DNA from: Streptomyces chartreusis NRRL 3882
Lineage (GTDB): Bacteria > Actinomycetota > Actinomycetes > Streptomycetales > Streptomycetaceae
Assembly (NCBI RefSeq): GCF_900236475.1
Contig: NZ_LT963352.1
Span: 930,001-994,000 of the forward strand
Length of the DNA: 64,000 nt
Reading direction: 5' to 3'
The position numbers and the translations under genes are program-made. Every line of letters begins with the position of its first letter. Within the stretch, counting starts at the first letter, position 1. Below the pieces are notes generated by a model, which was given only the letters and a program-made list of their open reading frames with translations, made no database searches and was not told where the DNA came from. Below are positions 1-8,565 of this stretch, one piece after another.

Positions 1-1
1 G

Positions 2-223
2 ACCGGGGCCGTCGCCTGGCTGGACTGCACCCTGCACGCGGAGTACGACGGCGGTGACCACACCATCGTGGTCGCGGCGGTCCGTCACCTCGGCGCCCAG
101 CCGCACGTACGGCCTCTGCTGTATTACCAGGGCCGGTACGCCACCCTGAATTTCCAGCACTTTTCCCCGCACGGTTCACCGCAGTATTCGATCGATTCCG
201 CACACGGTTCCACGCGCCGCTAG
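2..223 (+). CDS. flavin reductase family protein, C-terminal end only
   Basis: Only the last 73 residues lie in the window; the gene begins off the left edge. The visible part has the run WLDC, then GDHTIVVAAV and LLYYQGRY, which is the typical C-terminal signature of HpaC/DIM6-type flavin reductases (FMN reductases that supply reduced flavin to a partner monooxygenase). The expected partner is a two-component flavin monooxygenase. The acyl-CoA-dehydrogenase-fold protein at 12426-13613 is the obvious candidate inside the window. The next gene starts 88 bases downstream on the same strand, so this is probably an early gene of the plus operon. The family is clear from the motif; the partner is inferred. 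Confidence 0.8.
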   Translation, partial: TGAVAWLDCTLHAEYDGGDHTIVVAAVRHLGAQPHVRPLLYYQGRYATLNFQHFSPHGSPQYSIDSAHGSTRR

Positions 224-311
224 AAACCACGGCCGAGGCAGACGGCACCGGAGAATCGACACGCCTGGCTCGACAGCAGGCGGCCATGAGCTCGTTGAGA
301 GGGCATTCGCG

Positions 312-1892
312 ATGGAAAGCTCGTCTGCCGCGCAATCCGTGGTCGAGACGTGGTCGGCCGAGGCCACTTCACTCGCCGGCGCATTTCGCGTCGTGGCCCG
401 TCACCACCCGGACGACATCGCGGTGAAGGACGAAGAGAACGTGCTCGGTTATCGCGAGCTCGATGACCTCTCCGACCGGATCGCGGCCCGGCTGCGGGCG
501 CGGGGCGCGGTCGACGGGCAGCTGGTGGGTGTCGTGATCGACCGGTCCGTGAGCACGCCCGCCGCACTGCTGGGGGTGCTGAAGGCGGGCTGCGCCTACG
601 TACCGCTGGACCCGGCCTATCCGGAGAGCCGCCTGCGGCACGCGGTCGGGGACTGTGCTCTGGAGATCGTCGTCGGAGACCCGAAGACCGTGGACCAGTG
701 CGGGCTCGGCGCGCTGCGGGTGGTCGATCCCGGTGCGGGACACGACGGCGGCGCGCCGCCCGCCGGGGAGATCGAAGCCGACGCGTCCGCCTATGTCATC
801 TACACGTCCGGGTCGACCGGCCTGCCCAAGGGCTGTGTGGTCAGCCACGGCAATGTGCTGGCCCTCCTGCGTCACACGCTGCCCCTGTTCGACGTCGGGC
901 CGGCAGACCGCTGGACGCTGTTCCACTCGGCCTGCTTCGACTTCTCCGTCTGGGAGTTGTGGGGTGCCCTCCTCACGGGTGCCACCGCGGTGTGTGTCCC
1001 GGCGGAGACGGCACGGGCACCGGAGGAGTTCCTCGACCTCCTGGAGCGCGAACGCGTCACCGTCCTGAGCCAGGTGCCCTCCGCGTTCCGGGCACTGTGC
1101 CGGATGGCCGGCGCCGCCGCCCCGGACCTGTCGCTGCGCTACGTCGTCTTCGGCGGGGAGAGCCTGGACCTGGACCTCGTCGGTGAGTTCGTACGGCACA
1201 CGGCGCCGCGTCCGCCCGTGATGGTGAACATGTACGGCATCACCGAGACGACCGTCCACTCCACCATCAGGTTCCTGACCGGGCAGGACCTGGACGGGAA
1301 GGGCACGGCACCCGTCGGCAGGCCGCTCCCCCACGTCGTCATCAGCCTGCGCGACCGGGACATGCGGCCGGTGCCGGCGGGCGAGGCAGGGGAGATGTAC
1401 ATCGCCGGGGAGGGGGTCGCGAAGGGCTACCTCAACCGGCCGGAACTCACCGCCGAGCGGTTCCTCACCCTGGACACGGACGACGGACCACGGCGGTTCT
1501 ACCGGACCGGCGACCTGGGGCGGGAGACGGAGTCGGGGGAACTGGAATACCTCGGGCGCAACGACCAGCAGGTGAAGGTACGCGGCTTCCGTATCGAACC
1601 CGGCGAGATCGAGACCGCGCTGCGGGACCACCCCACCGTGCGGGACGCCGCGGTGATCGCGCACGACTCCGCGCAGGGAGCGACGCTGCTGGCCTGCGTC
1701 GTCCTGCGGGACGGGGAGCCGGGCCGGCCGGCGGAAGCCGCGCTGCGCCGGCATCTCGCCACACGGCTGCCCGCCCACATGGTCCCGCGGCGGTTCGCGT
1801 TCCTTGACGACCTGCCCCTGACCCTGTCGGGGAAGCTCGACCGCAACGCCCTGCTCGGCCTGGCCGGCGCCGGCCGGAACGGCCGCCCGTGA
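312..1892 (+). CDS. free-standing NRPS-type adenylation domain
   Basis: A 526-residue amino-acid-activating enzyme (amino acid + ATP to aminoacyl-AMP, then loading of a carrier protein). Core motifs are all present: A3 YTSGSTGLPKG near residue 164, A5 NMYGITETT near 306, A7 YRTGDL near 397, A8 near 420-432 and the catalytic lysine in LSGKLDR at about 508. No condensation or carrier domain is attached. Aligning the pocket by eye gives D-F-W-S-V-G-M-S, closest to the threonine type (DFWNIGMV), so a Thr-like or other beta-hydroxy amino acid is the best guess. The likely acceptor is the carrier domain of the gene at 3160. It overlaps the downstream MFS gene by 4 bases, which implies translational coupling. 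Substrate assignment is tentative. Confidence 0.9.
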   Translation: MESSSAAQSVVETWSAEATSLAGAFRVVARHHPDDIAVKDEENVLGYRELDDLSDRIAARLRARGAVDGQLVGVVIDRSVSTPAALLGVLKAGCAYVPLDPAYPESRLRHAVGDCALEIVVGDPKTVDQCGLGALRVVDPGAGHDGGAPPAGEIEADASAYVIYTSGSTGLPKGCVVSHGNVLALLRHTLPLFDVGPADRWTLFHSACFDFSVWELWGALLTGATAVCVPAETARAPEEFLDLLERERVTVLSQVPSAFRALCRMAGAAAPDLSLRYVVFGGESLDLDLVGEFVRHTAPRPPVMVNMYGITETTVHSTIRFLTGQDLDGKGTAPVGRPLPHVVISLRDRDMRPVPAGEAGEMYIAGEGVAKGYLNRPELTAERFLTLDTDDGPRRFYRTGDLGRETESGELEYLGRNDQQVKVRGFRIEPGEIETALRDHPTVRDAAVIAHDSAQGATLLACVVLRDGEPGRPAEAALRRHLATRLPAHMVPRRFAFLDDLPLTLSGKLDRNALLGLAGAGRNGRP

Positions 1893-3163
1893 GCATCGCG
1901 CGACGACTCGGACGAAGAGCCCGGCCGTACCACGCCCTGGTCGCGGGCGCGTTGCTCACGGCGCTGGGCCAGGGCATGTACTCGGCGGCGGGCATCATCT
2001 ACTTCACCCGGGTGCTGGGGCTCTCGGTGGGCCAGGTGGGCCTGGCGCTGTCCGTGGCCGGCGCCATGGGCTTCCTGGCCGCCGTGCCGCTGGGCCGGCT
2101 CATCGACGAGATCGGCGCGCGGCGCACCGCGGTGGCGCTGCAACTCGCCAAGGCCGTCCTGGTGGCCGCGCTGGCGACGATCGAGTCCTTCTGGCTGTTC
2201 CTGGTGGCCGCCGCGCTGCTGGGTGCGGCCACCCGTGGCGGCCAGGTCGCCTGGCAGGCGCTGGTCGCGGACGTGGTGGGAGCGGATCAGCGGGTGCGGG
2301 TGCAGGCGCTGACCCGCAGCGCCTTCAACGCCGGTGTCTCCGTGGGCGTGCTGGCCGCCGCTCCCGTCATCGCGCTCACCGACCGCGGTCCGTTCGTGGC
2401 CATGCTGCTGGGCGTGGCGGTGTGCTACCTGCTGGTGTCCCAGGTGACCGCCCGGCTGCCGGTGCCCCACCAGCAGGTCCGCAAGGACGTCGCCGTGCCG
2501 CCCGCCAGGCCCGGCACCGACTTCGTGCTCCTGGGGTTCGTGACCGGATTCCTCGGGCTGCACATCAGCATCCTGGAGATCGCGATCCCCCTGTGGGTGG
2601 TCCAGCGGACCGGCACCCACGGCTCCGTGGTCTCCCTCCTGCTCTTCGTCAACACCGTCCTCGTCATCACGACCCAGGTTCCGCTCAGCCGCTGGTCGAA
2701 GTCCGTGCCCGGGGCGACCGCCTCGCTCGCGGTCTCGGGCGTCGTCGTCGCGGGGTCCTGTGCCGTCTTCGCCCTCACCCAGGGCCTCGACGGCGGGACG
2801 GCGATCGCCCTGCTCATCGCCGCGACCGTCCTGCTCACGCTGGGCGAGGTCGTCCAGTCGGCGGCGAGCTGGGGCCTCGGCTTCGAGCTCTCGCCGATCG
2901 GCGGGCGCGGCGGTCACCTCGGCGCGTTCTCGCTGGGCGCGGCCCTCCAGGACGTGGTAGGGCCGGGACTGGTCACCTTCGTCGTGATCCAGCACGCCCC
3001 GACGGGCTGGTGGCTGCTGGCCGGCGCGCTGGTCACGAGCGGCCTCGTGGCGATCCCGCTGGCCCGCCGGGCGCACCGGCAACTGATCGCACGGACGGTG
3101 GCCGCCGCGCAGAGCGGTGGCGCCGCGGAACAGGCACCCCTCAAAGGAGGCACCACCTCATGA
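1889..3163 (+). CDS. MFS transporter, probable exporter
   Basis: A 424-residue membrane protein with about 12 hydrophobic segments and the MFS loop 2-3 signature near residue 70 (G-R-L-I-D-E-I-G-A-R-R). It starts with a GTG that overlaps the stop of the adenylation gene in a GTGA arrangement. Its position inside a biosynthetic operon suggests product export or self-protection. The substrate cannot be read from sequence. It is one of four MFS proteins in the locus, each sitting in a different operon segment. Confidence 0.9.
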   Translation: MSIARRLGRRARPYHALVAGALLTALGQGMYSAAGIIYFTRVLGLSVGQVGLALSVAGAMGFLAAVPLGRLIDEIGARRTAVALQLAKAVLVAALATIESFWLFLVAAALLGAATRGGQVAWQALVADVVGADQRVRVQALTRSAFNAGVSVGVLAAAPVIALTDRGPFVAMLLGVAVCYLLVSQVTARLPVPHQQVRKDVAVPPARPGTDFVLLGFVTGFLGLHISILEIAIPLWVVQRTGTHGSVVSLLLFVNTVLVITTQVPLSRWSKSVPGATASLAVSGVVVAGSCAVFALTQGLDGGTAIALLIAATVLLTLGEVVQSAASWGLGFELSPIGGRGGHLGAFSLGAALQDVVGPGLVTFVVIQHAPTGWWLLAGALVTSGLVAIPLARRAHRQLIARTVAAAQSGGAAEQAPLKGGTTS

Positions 3164-4260
3164 GTCCCGAGCAGCGCACGGTCCGCGAGACCGAGGAGAT
3201 CATCTGCGGCGTCTGGAGCCGGCTGCTGGACACCGACGTGCTGCCGACGGACGACTTCTTCGAGATCGGGGGCGACTCGCTGCTGGTGGTGGAGGTCCTC
3301 CTGGATCTTCGCGGGCACGGTCTCGACCTGAAGGCCGCGGCCGTGTTCAGGCACCCCACCCCGGCCGCGCTGGCCCGGTACCTGGCGGACGCGAACCCGC
3401 CGGAGCCGGCCGCCGCCACGCAGGCCCCACCGGATCTCTTCCTCAGTGCCGACGACCTCTGGAGCACCCACCGCAGCACCTGGGCCCCGGACGCGCCGCG
3501 CTGCCTCTTCCCCCTGGTGCGCGAGGGCGACGGTGAGCCCCTGTTCATCGTCCACTGGGGCAACGACGCGGGATTCGTGTGGAGTTCGACCAGTGCCTGG
3601 GGTGCCGGGCGCCCGGTGTACGGCTTCGAGGCGCCCGGGTTCCGGGGTGACATCCGGCCGGTCACCACGGTCGCCGACATGGTGGACCGCTACCTGGTGG
3701 AGCTGCTGGAGCAGCAGCCGGAGGGGCCCTACCACCTGGCGGGGCACTGCCACGGGGCCGTGGTCGCCTACGAGTTGGCCCGCCGGCTGCGGGCCAGGGG
3801 CCAGGAGGTGGCCGTCCTGGCGATGGTGAAGCCCTCAGCGCTGGAACGGTTCGTCAGCTACGGCTGGGGCCTGGACGAGATCACCCGGTACCGCCTGGAG
3901 TCCCTGGCCGCCCAGTTCTCCCTCGTGGGCGACGAGAGCCTCGACGAGGTGTTCTCCCGGATGCGCAAGGAGGGCTGGTACGACGACCGGCTCGGTCCGC
4001 AGGACCTGCCGCGCCTCCAGGTGCAGTGGTCGGCGCTCGCCCTGGCCCTGCACCAGTACGAGCCCCGGCCCTACGACGGACCCGTGCTGATCGTGCAGGA
4101 CGTCAAGGACCGCGAGGACACGGAGCGCAACTGGCTCTCGGTGCTGCCGCAAGCCGAGACCCTCTGGGTCGACCACGGCGTGGACCTGCCCCGCCCGACG
4201 CTCCGTGATCCCGAGGTCGTCGCCCTCATCAGGGAGAAGCTGACCCGGCGAGCCGGCTGA
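3160..4260 (+). CDS. carrier protein-thioesterase didomain with a Cys nucleophile
   Basis: A 366-residue protein. Residues 1-80 are a peptidyl carrier domain with the phosphopantetheine site GGDS (Ser40). Residues 115-366 are an alpha/beta-hydrolase thioesterase domain. The nucleophile elbow reads GHCHG, so the usual Ser is Cys197. By hand alignment the usual catalytic Asp position (after the strand VAVLAMV) is Lys, and the usual His position near the C-terminus is not His; the nearest His is about five residues earlier. A strong AAAGGAGG site precedes the ATG, which overlaps the MFS stop. Cys-type homologues include the beta-lactone-forming thioesterase of obafluorin and the aminoacyl shuttles SyrC and CmaE. 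A transferase or lactonising role therefore seems likelier than plain hydrolysis, but this is inference. Confidence 0.85.
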   Translation: MSPEQRTVRETEEIICGVWSRLLDTDVLPTDDFFEIGGDSLLVVEVLLDLRGHGLDLKAAAVFRHPTPAALARYLADANPPEPAAATQAPPDLFLSADDLWSTHRSTWAPDAPRCLFPLVREGDGEPLFIVHWGNDAGFVWSSTSAWGAGRPVYGFEAPGFRGDIRPVTTVADMVDRYLVELLEQQPEGPYHLAGHCHGAVVAYELARRLRARGQEVAVLAMVKPSALERFVSYGWGLDEITRYRLESLAAQFSLVGDESLDEVFSRMRKEGWYDDRLGPQDLPRLQVQWSALALALHQYEPRPYDGPVLIVQDVKDREDTERNWLSVLPQAETLWVDHGVDLPRPTLRDPEVVALIREKLTRRAG

Positions 4261-4299
4261 TCTTCGTCCTCCCCCACCGTGTCGTCCGAGAGGCAGGGA

Positions 4300-5589
4300 A
4301 TGAGTCTCGCCATCGTCTTCGAGCAGGCCGCCGCGACCGCGGGCGAGCTGGTGACCTCGCTGGAGTCGTACGGGGACCTCCTGTTCCTGGTGGGCGACGA
4401 CCCCTATGCGCGGCGGTGCGTCCCGTTGCTGGAGTCGGCCGGCACCGTCGTGGCGCTGACCGGCGACCCGGCCGGGGACGCGGCCGGCCTCAGGGCCGCC
4501 GGGGTGACCGGCCTCGTCGCGTTCGGGGACTGGGGAGTGGAGGTGGGGGCGGCGCTGGCCGCGGAACTGGACCTGCCGTTCCACGACCGGCCCACCGCGC
4601 GGGCGCTCACCGACAAGGACGTCCAGCGCCGGCTCCTCGACGAGGCAGGGGTGGCCGGTGCCCGGCACCGGCTGGTGGAGACGCCCGCCGACTGGGACAC
4701 CGCAGTCCGGGGCCTCGCCTTCCCCCTGGTCGTCAAGCCCAGCCGGGGCAAGGGCAGCCGGAACACGTCCCTCGTCCGTCACGAGGCGGAAGGCCGTGAC
4801 CTGGTGGCCCGGTTGCTCGACCGGGACCGGACCGGCCACGAGACGCGGCTGGTTGTCGAGGAGTACCTCGCCGGCGGCGACACGGCCCCGTACGGCGACT
4901 ACGTGTCCGTGGAGTCCGTGTGCTCGGCCGGTTCCGTCCGGCATGTCGGCGTCACCGGCAAACTGCCCCTGGCGTACCCCTTCCGGGAGACCGGCCAGTT
5001 CCACCCGGCGGTCCTGCCCTCTCCCCTGCTGCGCGACGTCCTGGAGCTGGCCGAGGCGGCGCTGCGCGCCCTGGGGTGCGCGTACGGCGTCACCCACACG
5101 GAGATCAAGCTGACCGACCGGGGTCCTCGTGTGCTGGAGGTGAACGGACGGCTGGGCGGCAACATCGCCGAGCTCTACCGGCGGGCCCTCGGCATCGACA
5201 TGATCAGGGTGGCCGCCGACGCCGCCCTGGGGGTGACGCCGGACCTGGACGTGACCGTGCGCGACGGCATCCACTTCCAGTACTACAACCAGCCGCCGCT
5301 CGGCGTCACCCGGCTGACGGCCGTGGAGGGCACGCGGTCGCTGCGGCCGCACCCGCACATCGAGACGTACAGCCAGTTCGTCAAGCCGGGCAGCGCCCTG
5401 CCGGACGACATGCGGTCGCTCTTCCTGGACCGGATCGCCGGGTCCGCGGGCTCGCCGCAGGAGATGTGGCGCGCCCTCGACGACTGTCTGCCCCGGCTGC
5501 GGTTCACCTTCGAGGGGCCCCAGGGGGAGACGGTGGCCGACGGCGCGCTGCTCAGGAAGCTCAACGCCCAGGGGCCGTCCGTCGACTGA
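4300..5589 (+). CDS. ATP-grasp ligase (carboxylate-amine ligase type)
   Basis: A 429-residue ATP-grasp enzyme. It shows the ATP-binding lysine strand LVVKPSRGKGS near residue 150, the adenine-side acidic strand LVVEEYLAGGD near 190, and the metal/phosphate motif VLEVNGRLGGN near 285. Such enzymes form an acyl-phosphate and join it to an amine, making dipeptides or amides. The ATG at 4300 is preferred over an upstream in-frame GTG because AGAGG lies at the right distance before it. With the carrier-bound residue upstream, it probably makes one amide bond of the block A product. Substrates are unknown. Of the six ATP-grasp enzymes here it keeps the most canonical E-x-N-x-R metal motif. Confidence 0.85.
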   Translation: MSLAIVFEQAAATAGELVTSLESYGDLLFLVGDDPYARRCVPLLESAGTVVALTGDPAGDAAGLRAAGVTGLVAFGDWGVEVGAALAAELDLPFHDRPTARALTDKDVQRRLLDEAGVAGARHRLVETPADWDTAVRGLAFPLVVKPSRGKGSRNTSLVRHEAEGRDLVARLLDRDRTGHETRLVVEEYLAGGDTAPYGDYVSVESVCSAGSVRHVGVTGKLPLAYPFRETGQFHPAVLPSPLLRDVLELAEAALRALGCAYGVTHTEIKLTDRGPRVLEVNGRLGGNIAELYRRALGIDMIRVAADAALGVTPDLDVTVRDGIHFQYYNQPPLGVTRLTAVEGTRSLRPHPHIETYSQFVKPGSALPDDMRSLFLDRIAGSAGSPQEMWRALDDCLPRLRFTFEGPQGETVADGALLRKLNAQGPSVD

Positions 5590-5621
5590 CGCCCCGTGAC
5601 CGAACGCAGGGAAGGTGGAAC

Positions 5622-7244
5622 ATGGCGCATGCGCCGGCCGCGGCGACCGTCGCGGAACACATGGCCGCACAGCTCGTGGCCGAGGGCGTGGAGGTGGTCT
5701 TCACCGTTCCCGGTGAACAGATCGACCCACTGATGGGCGCCATCGCCAGGACGGACATCCGCATCGTGCCCGCCCGGCACGAGCAGGCCGCCGCTTTCAT
5801 GGCCTACGGCTACGCCCGGTCGACCGGGCGGATCGGCGTGCACGCCGTCATCTCGGGGCCCGGCGTGCTGCATTCGACCGCCGGCCTCGCCCTGGGTTAC
5901 TCGGGCGACGCCCGCATGCTCTGCCTCGCCGGTCAGATCCCGACGAAAGCGCTCGGGCGCGGCTTCGGCGTCCCGCACGAGATCCCGGACCAGCTCGGGG
6001 TCCTCAAGGCGGTCACCGGATGGGCGGGCCGGGTGGAGACGCCCGAGTCGGTGACCAGCGTCCTCGGCGCGGCCTTCCACCGCCTGCGCACCGGGCGCCC
6101 CCGGCCCGTGGCCGTCGAGGTACCGGCCGATGTGCTGTCCGCTCCCGTCACCGCACCCGACACCTGGACGGATCCGGAGTCCGACCGGTCGCCCGATCCG
6201 GGTGCCGTCGAGGCCGCGCTGCAACTGCTGGAGTCCGCCCGGGCGCCGATGGTGTTCGTGGGCAGCGGGGCGCGGGGCTGCCCCGCTGAGATCACCCGGC
6301 TCGCCGAGCGCCTCCGAGCACCCGTCACCTCCGAGCTGGGCGGTCGTGGCATCGTGAGCGACGACCACGACCTCTCGATCGCGTACCCGGCCGCGCACCG
6401 GCTGTGGCCCCGGGCGGACGTCGTCCTCGCCATCGGCACACGCTTCATGCGGCCGCAGGTCGAATGGGGACTCGACGACCGGGTGAAGGTGATACGGGTC
6501 GACCTCGACGCCGAGGAGATCGAGCGGGTGGCGCCGCCCGAGGTCGCCCTCGTCGCCGACGCGGCCGAGACGGTGCGGGCCCTGCTGGACGGGCTCGGCG
6601 ACCTCGACGACCGGGAAGCGTGGCTGGCCGAGGTGAAGGAGGCCCAGCGTGGCGTCGAGGCCGATCTCGCCCGGCTGGTGCCGCAGGTCGATTTCCTCCG
6701 GGCGATGCGCGGTGCCCTCCCCCGGGACGGCTTCTTCGTGGACGAGCTGACGCAGGTCGGCTACACCGCGCGGGTGGCGTTCCCGGTGTACCGGCCCTCC
6801 ACCTATGTGCCGGCCACCTATCAGGGCGGACTGGGGTTCGGCTTCGCCACCGCCCTCGGGGTCCAGGTGGCGCACCCGGGGCGGCCGGTGCTGTCGGTCT
6901 CCGGTGACGGCGGCTTCCTCTACACGGCGACGGAACTGGCCACCGCCGTTCAGCACGACATCCCCGTGGTCGCGGTGGTGTTCAACGACAACTGCTACGC
7001 GAACATCGCCCGGTCCCAGCGGAGTCTGCTCGGCATGACCGTGGCGACCGACCTGCACAATCCCGACTTCGTGGCGCTCGCCGAGTCCTTCGGCGCGCGC
7101 GGGGTCCTGGCCGACGGCCCCGGCGAACTGGCGGCCGCGATCGAGGACGCTTTCCGGCGGGCCGACGGGCCGACGGTGATCGAGGTGCCCGTGGGAGAGA
7201 TGCCCAGCCCGTGGTCGCTGATCCGTCTGCCCCGCGTCAGGTGA
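5622..7244 (+). CDS. ThDP-dependent enzyme (acetolactate synthase / decarboxylase family)
   Basis: A 540-residue three-domain thiamine-diphosphate enzyme. The catalytic glutamate is in RHEQAA (Glu54). The ThDP-Mg motif runs from GDGG (about residue 428) to NDN (about 456). The overall layout matches acetolactate synthase, benzoylformate decarboxylase and phenylpyruvate decarboxylase-like proteins. It could decarboxylate a 2-oxo acid to an aldehyde or carry out a carboligation. Lying between an ATP-grasp gene and an aminotransferase, it may process a 2-oxo acid made by the latter and feed an aldehyde to the SHMT homologue at 9957-11258. It starts at an ATG after GGAAGGTGG. The reaction is inferred; the family is secure. 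Confidence 0.88.
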   Translation: MAHAPAAATVAEHMAAQLVAEGVEVVFTVPGEQIDPLMGAIARTDIRIVPARHEQAAAFMAYGYARSTGRIGVHAVISGPGVLHSTAGLALGYSGDARMLCLAGQIPTKALGRGFGVPHEIPDQLGVLKAVTGWAGRVETPESVTSVLGAAFHRLRTGRPRPVAVEVPADVLSAPVTAPDTWTDPESDRSPDPGAVEAALQLLESARAPMVFVGSGARGCPAEITRLAERLRAPVTSELGGRGIVSDDHDLSIAYPAAHRLWPRADVVLAIGTRFMRPQVEWGLDDRVKVIRVDLDAEEIERVAPPEVALVADAAETVRALLDGLGDLDDREAWLAEVKEAQRGVEADLARLVPQVDFLRAMRGALPRDGFFVDELTQVGYTARVAFPVYRPSTYVPATYQGGLGFGFATALGVQVAHPGRPVLSVSGDGGFLYTATELATAVQHDIPVVAVVFNDNCYANIARSQRSLLGMTVATDLHNPDFVALAESFGARGVLADGPGELAAAIEDAFRRADGPTVIEVPVGEMPSPWSLIRLPRVR

Positions 7245-7315
7245 CGCCGTCCCGCCCCTCCCCCACCGCCGACCGCCCTCGCACCACACGGTCCGTCACC
7301 AAGGAGAAAGCCTTC

Positions 7316-8491
7316 ATGGTTCACGCTCAGCAGCAGAGCACCCTGGCCTTCCGCGAGGCGCTGCGGCACATGCGCACCCAGCGGATCGTCGAGGTGAACC
7401 GCGTCTGCCGCGACTACCCGGACGCGATCAGCCTCTGTTTCGGGGAGTCGGATCTCCCCACACCGGCCGTCGTGCGGCAGGCCGCCGCGTCGGCGATGGA
7501 GGCGGGCAAGACGCTCTACGCGGACCGCCGCGGCATCGCCCCGCTGCGCTCGGCGATCCAGGCGTACCACAAGCGCACGCACGGCCTCGACCTCGACTCG
7601 GAGCGGATCAGCGCGACGTCGTCGGGCATGACGTCCATCATGATCGCCCTCCAGTGCCTGGTCGAGCCCGGTGACAACGTGGTGGTCGTGGCGCCGGTCT
7701 GGCCGAACGTGCCGATCGCCGTGGAGTCCATGGGCGCCACCGTCCGTTTCGTCGGGCTGGACGCCTCGCCCGAGGGGTGGTCCCTGGACCTCTCCAGGGT
7801 CGACGACGCCTGCGACGACCGCACCCGCGCCGTGTTCGTCGCCTCGCCCGGCAACCCCACGGGCTGGACCCTGACGTCGGCCGAGCAGCGCGCCCTGCTC
7901 GACCTCGCCCGGCGGCGGGGCACCTGGGTCATCGCCGACGAGGTCTACAACCGCATCGTGTACGACGGTTCCGTCGCCACCCCGTCGTTCCTGGAGGTGG
8001 CGCACGACGACGACGCGCTGTTCGTCGTGCAGTCCTTCTCCAAGACGTGGTCGATGACGGGCTGGCGCCTAGGCTGGCTGGTGCACCCGGCCGCGCTCGC
8101 CCACCAGGTGGGCAACCTCAGCGCCATCAACAGCACCGGCTCCGCGACCTTCGTGCAGCACGCCGGTGTCGCAGCGATCCACGAGGGAGAGCCGTTCGTC
8201 GAGGAGATGCGGGCCCGCTGCGCCCTGGGCCGCGACCTCGTCATGGACGCGCTCAAGGGCAACGACCGGTTCCGGGTTCCGCACGTGCCGGCGGCGTTCT
8301 ACTCGTTCTTCCGGATCGACGGGGTCGACGACGACCTGGAGTACGCCAAGCAACTCGTGGCCCGGGCCGGCGTCGGGCTGGCTCCGGGAACGGCCTTCGG
8401 CCCCGGCTACGAGGGGTACTTCCGGATCTGTTTCGCCCAGTCGCCCGAGCGCCTGAGCAAGGCCCTCGACCGGCTCGTCGCCGCCGTGTGA
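7316..8491 (+). CDS. class I/II PLP-dependent aminotransferase
   Basis: A 391-residue fold-type I aminotransferase. The PLP lysine is in FSKTWSMTGWRLGW. SPGNPTGW and the DEVYNRIVYD strand with its cofactor-binding Asp are also present. The ATG at 7316 follows AAGGAG at a good distance; an upstream in-frame GTG at 7211 would overlap the ThDP gene and gives a low-complexity N-terminus, so it was rejected. It is the last gene of the plus operon and is followed by a strong hairpin. It probably interconverts an amino acid and the 2-oxo acid used by the adjacent ThDP enzyme. Confidence 0.9.
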   Translation: MVHAQQQSTLAFREALRHMRTQRIVEVNRVCRDYPDAISLCFGESDLPTPAVVRQAAASAMEAGKTLYADRRGIAPLRSAIQAYHKRTHGLDLDSERISATSSGMTSIMIALQCLVEPGDNVVVVAPVWPNVPIAVESMGATVRFVGLDASPEGWSLDLSRVDDACDDRTRAVFVASPGNPTGWTLTSAEQRALLDLARRRGTWVIADEVYNRIVYDGSVATPSFLEVAHDDDALFVVQSFSKTWSMTGWRLGWLVHPAALAHQVGNLSAINSTGSATFVQHAGVAAIHEGEPFVEEMRARCALGRDLVMDALKGNDRFRVPHVPAAFYSFFRIDGVDDDLEYAKQLVARAGVGLAPGTAFGPGYEGYFRICFAQSPERLSKALDRLVAAV

Positions 8492-8498
8492 TCCGAAG

Positions 8499-8546
8499 AG
8501 GCGCCGGTGGCCACGAGGGATTCCCCCCCGGTGGCCACCGGCGCCT
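8499..8546. terminator. hairpin terminator between convergent operons
   Basis: A perfect 16-bp inverted repeat (arms 8499-8514 and 8531-8546, AGGCGCCGGTGGCCAC and its complement) with a 16-nt loop and a T/G-rich tail on the plus strand. It lies between the aminotransferase stop (8491) and the convergent amidohydrolase stop (8566), so it can serve both operons. Confidence 0.8.
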
Positions 8547-8565
8547 TTGTGTGTCCTGGTCCGGA

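Noticed and set aside
369..1778. Long minus-strand open frame opposite the adenylation gene
   Set aside because: It is an antisense shadow in GC-rich DNA: low-complexity composition, no family motifs, and the plus strand has the full adenylation core.
3835..5670. 611-codon minus-strand open frame opposite the ATP-grasp gene
   Set aside because: Antisense shadow: the ATP-grasp motifs and ribosome sites are on the plus strand.
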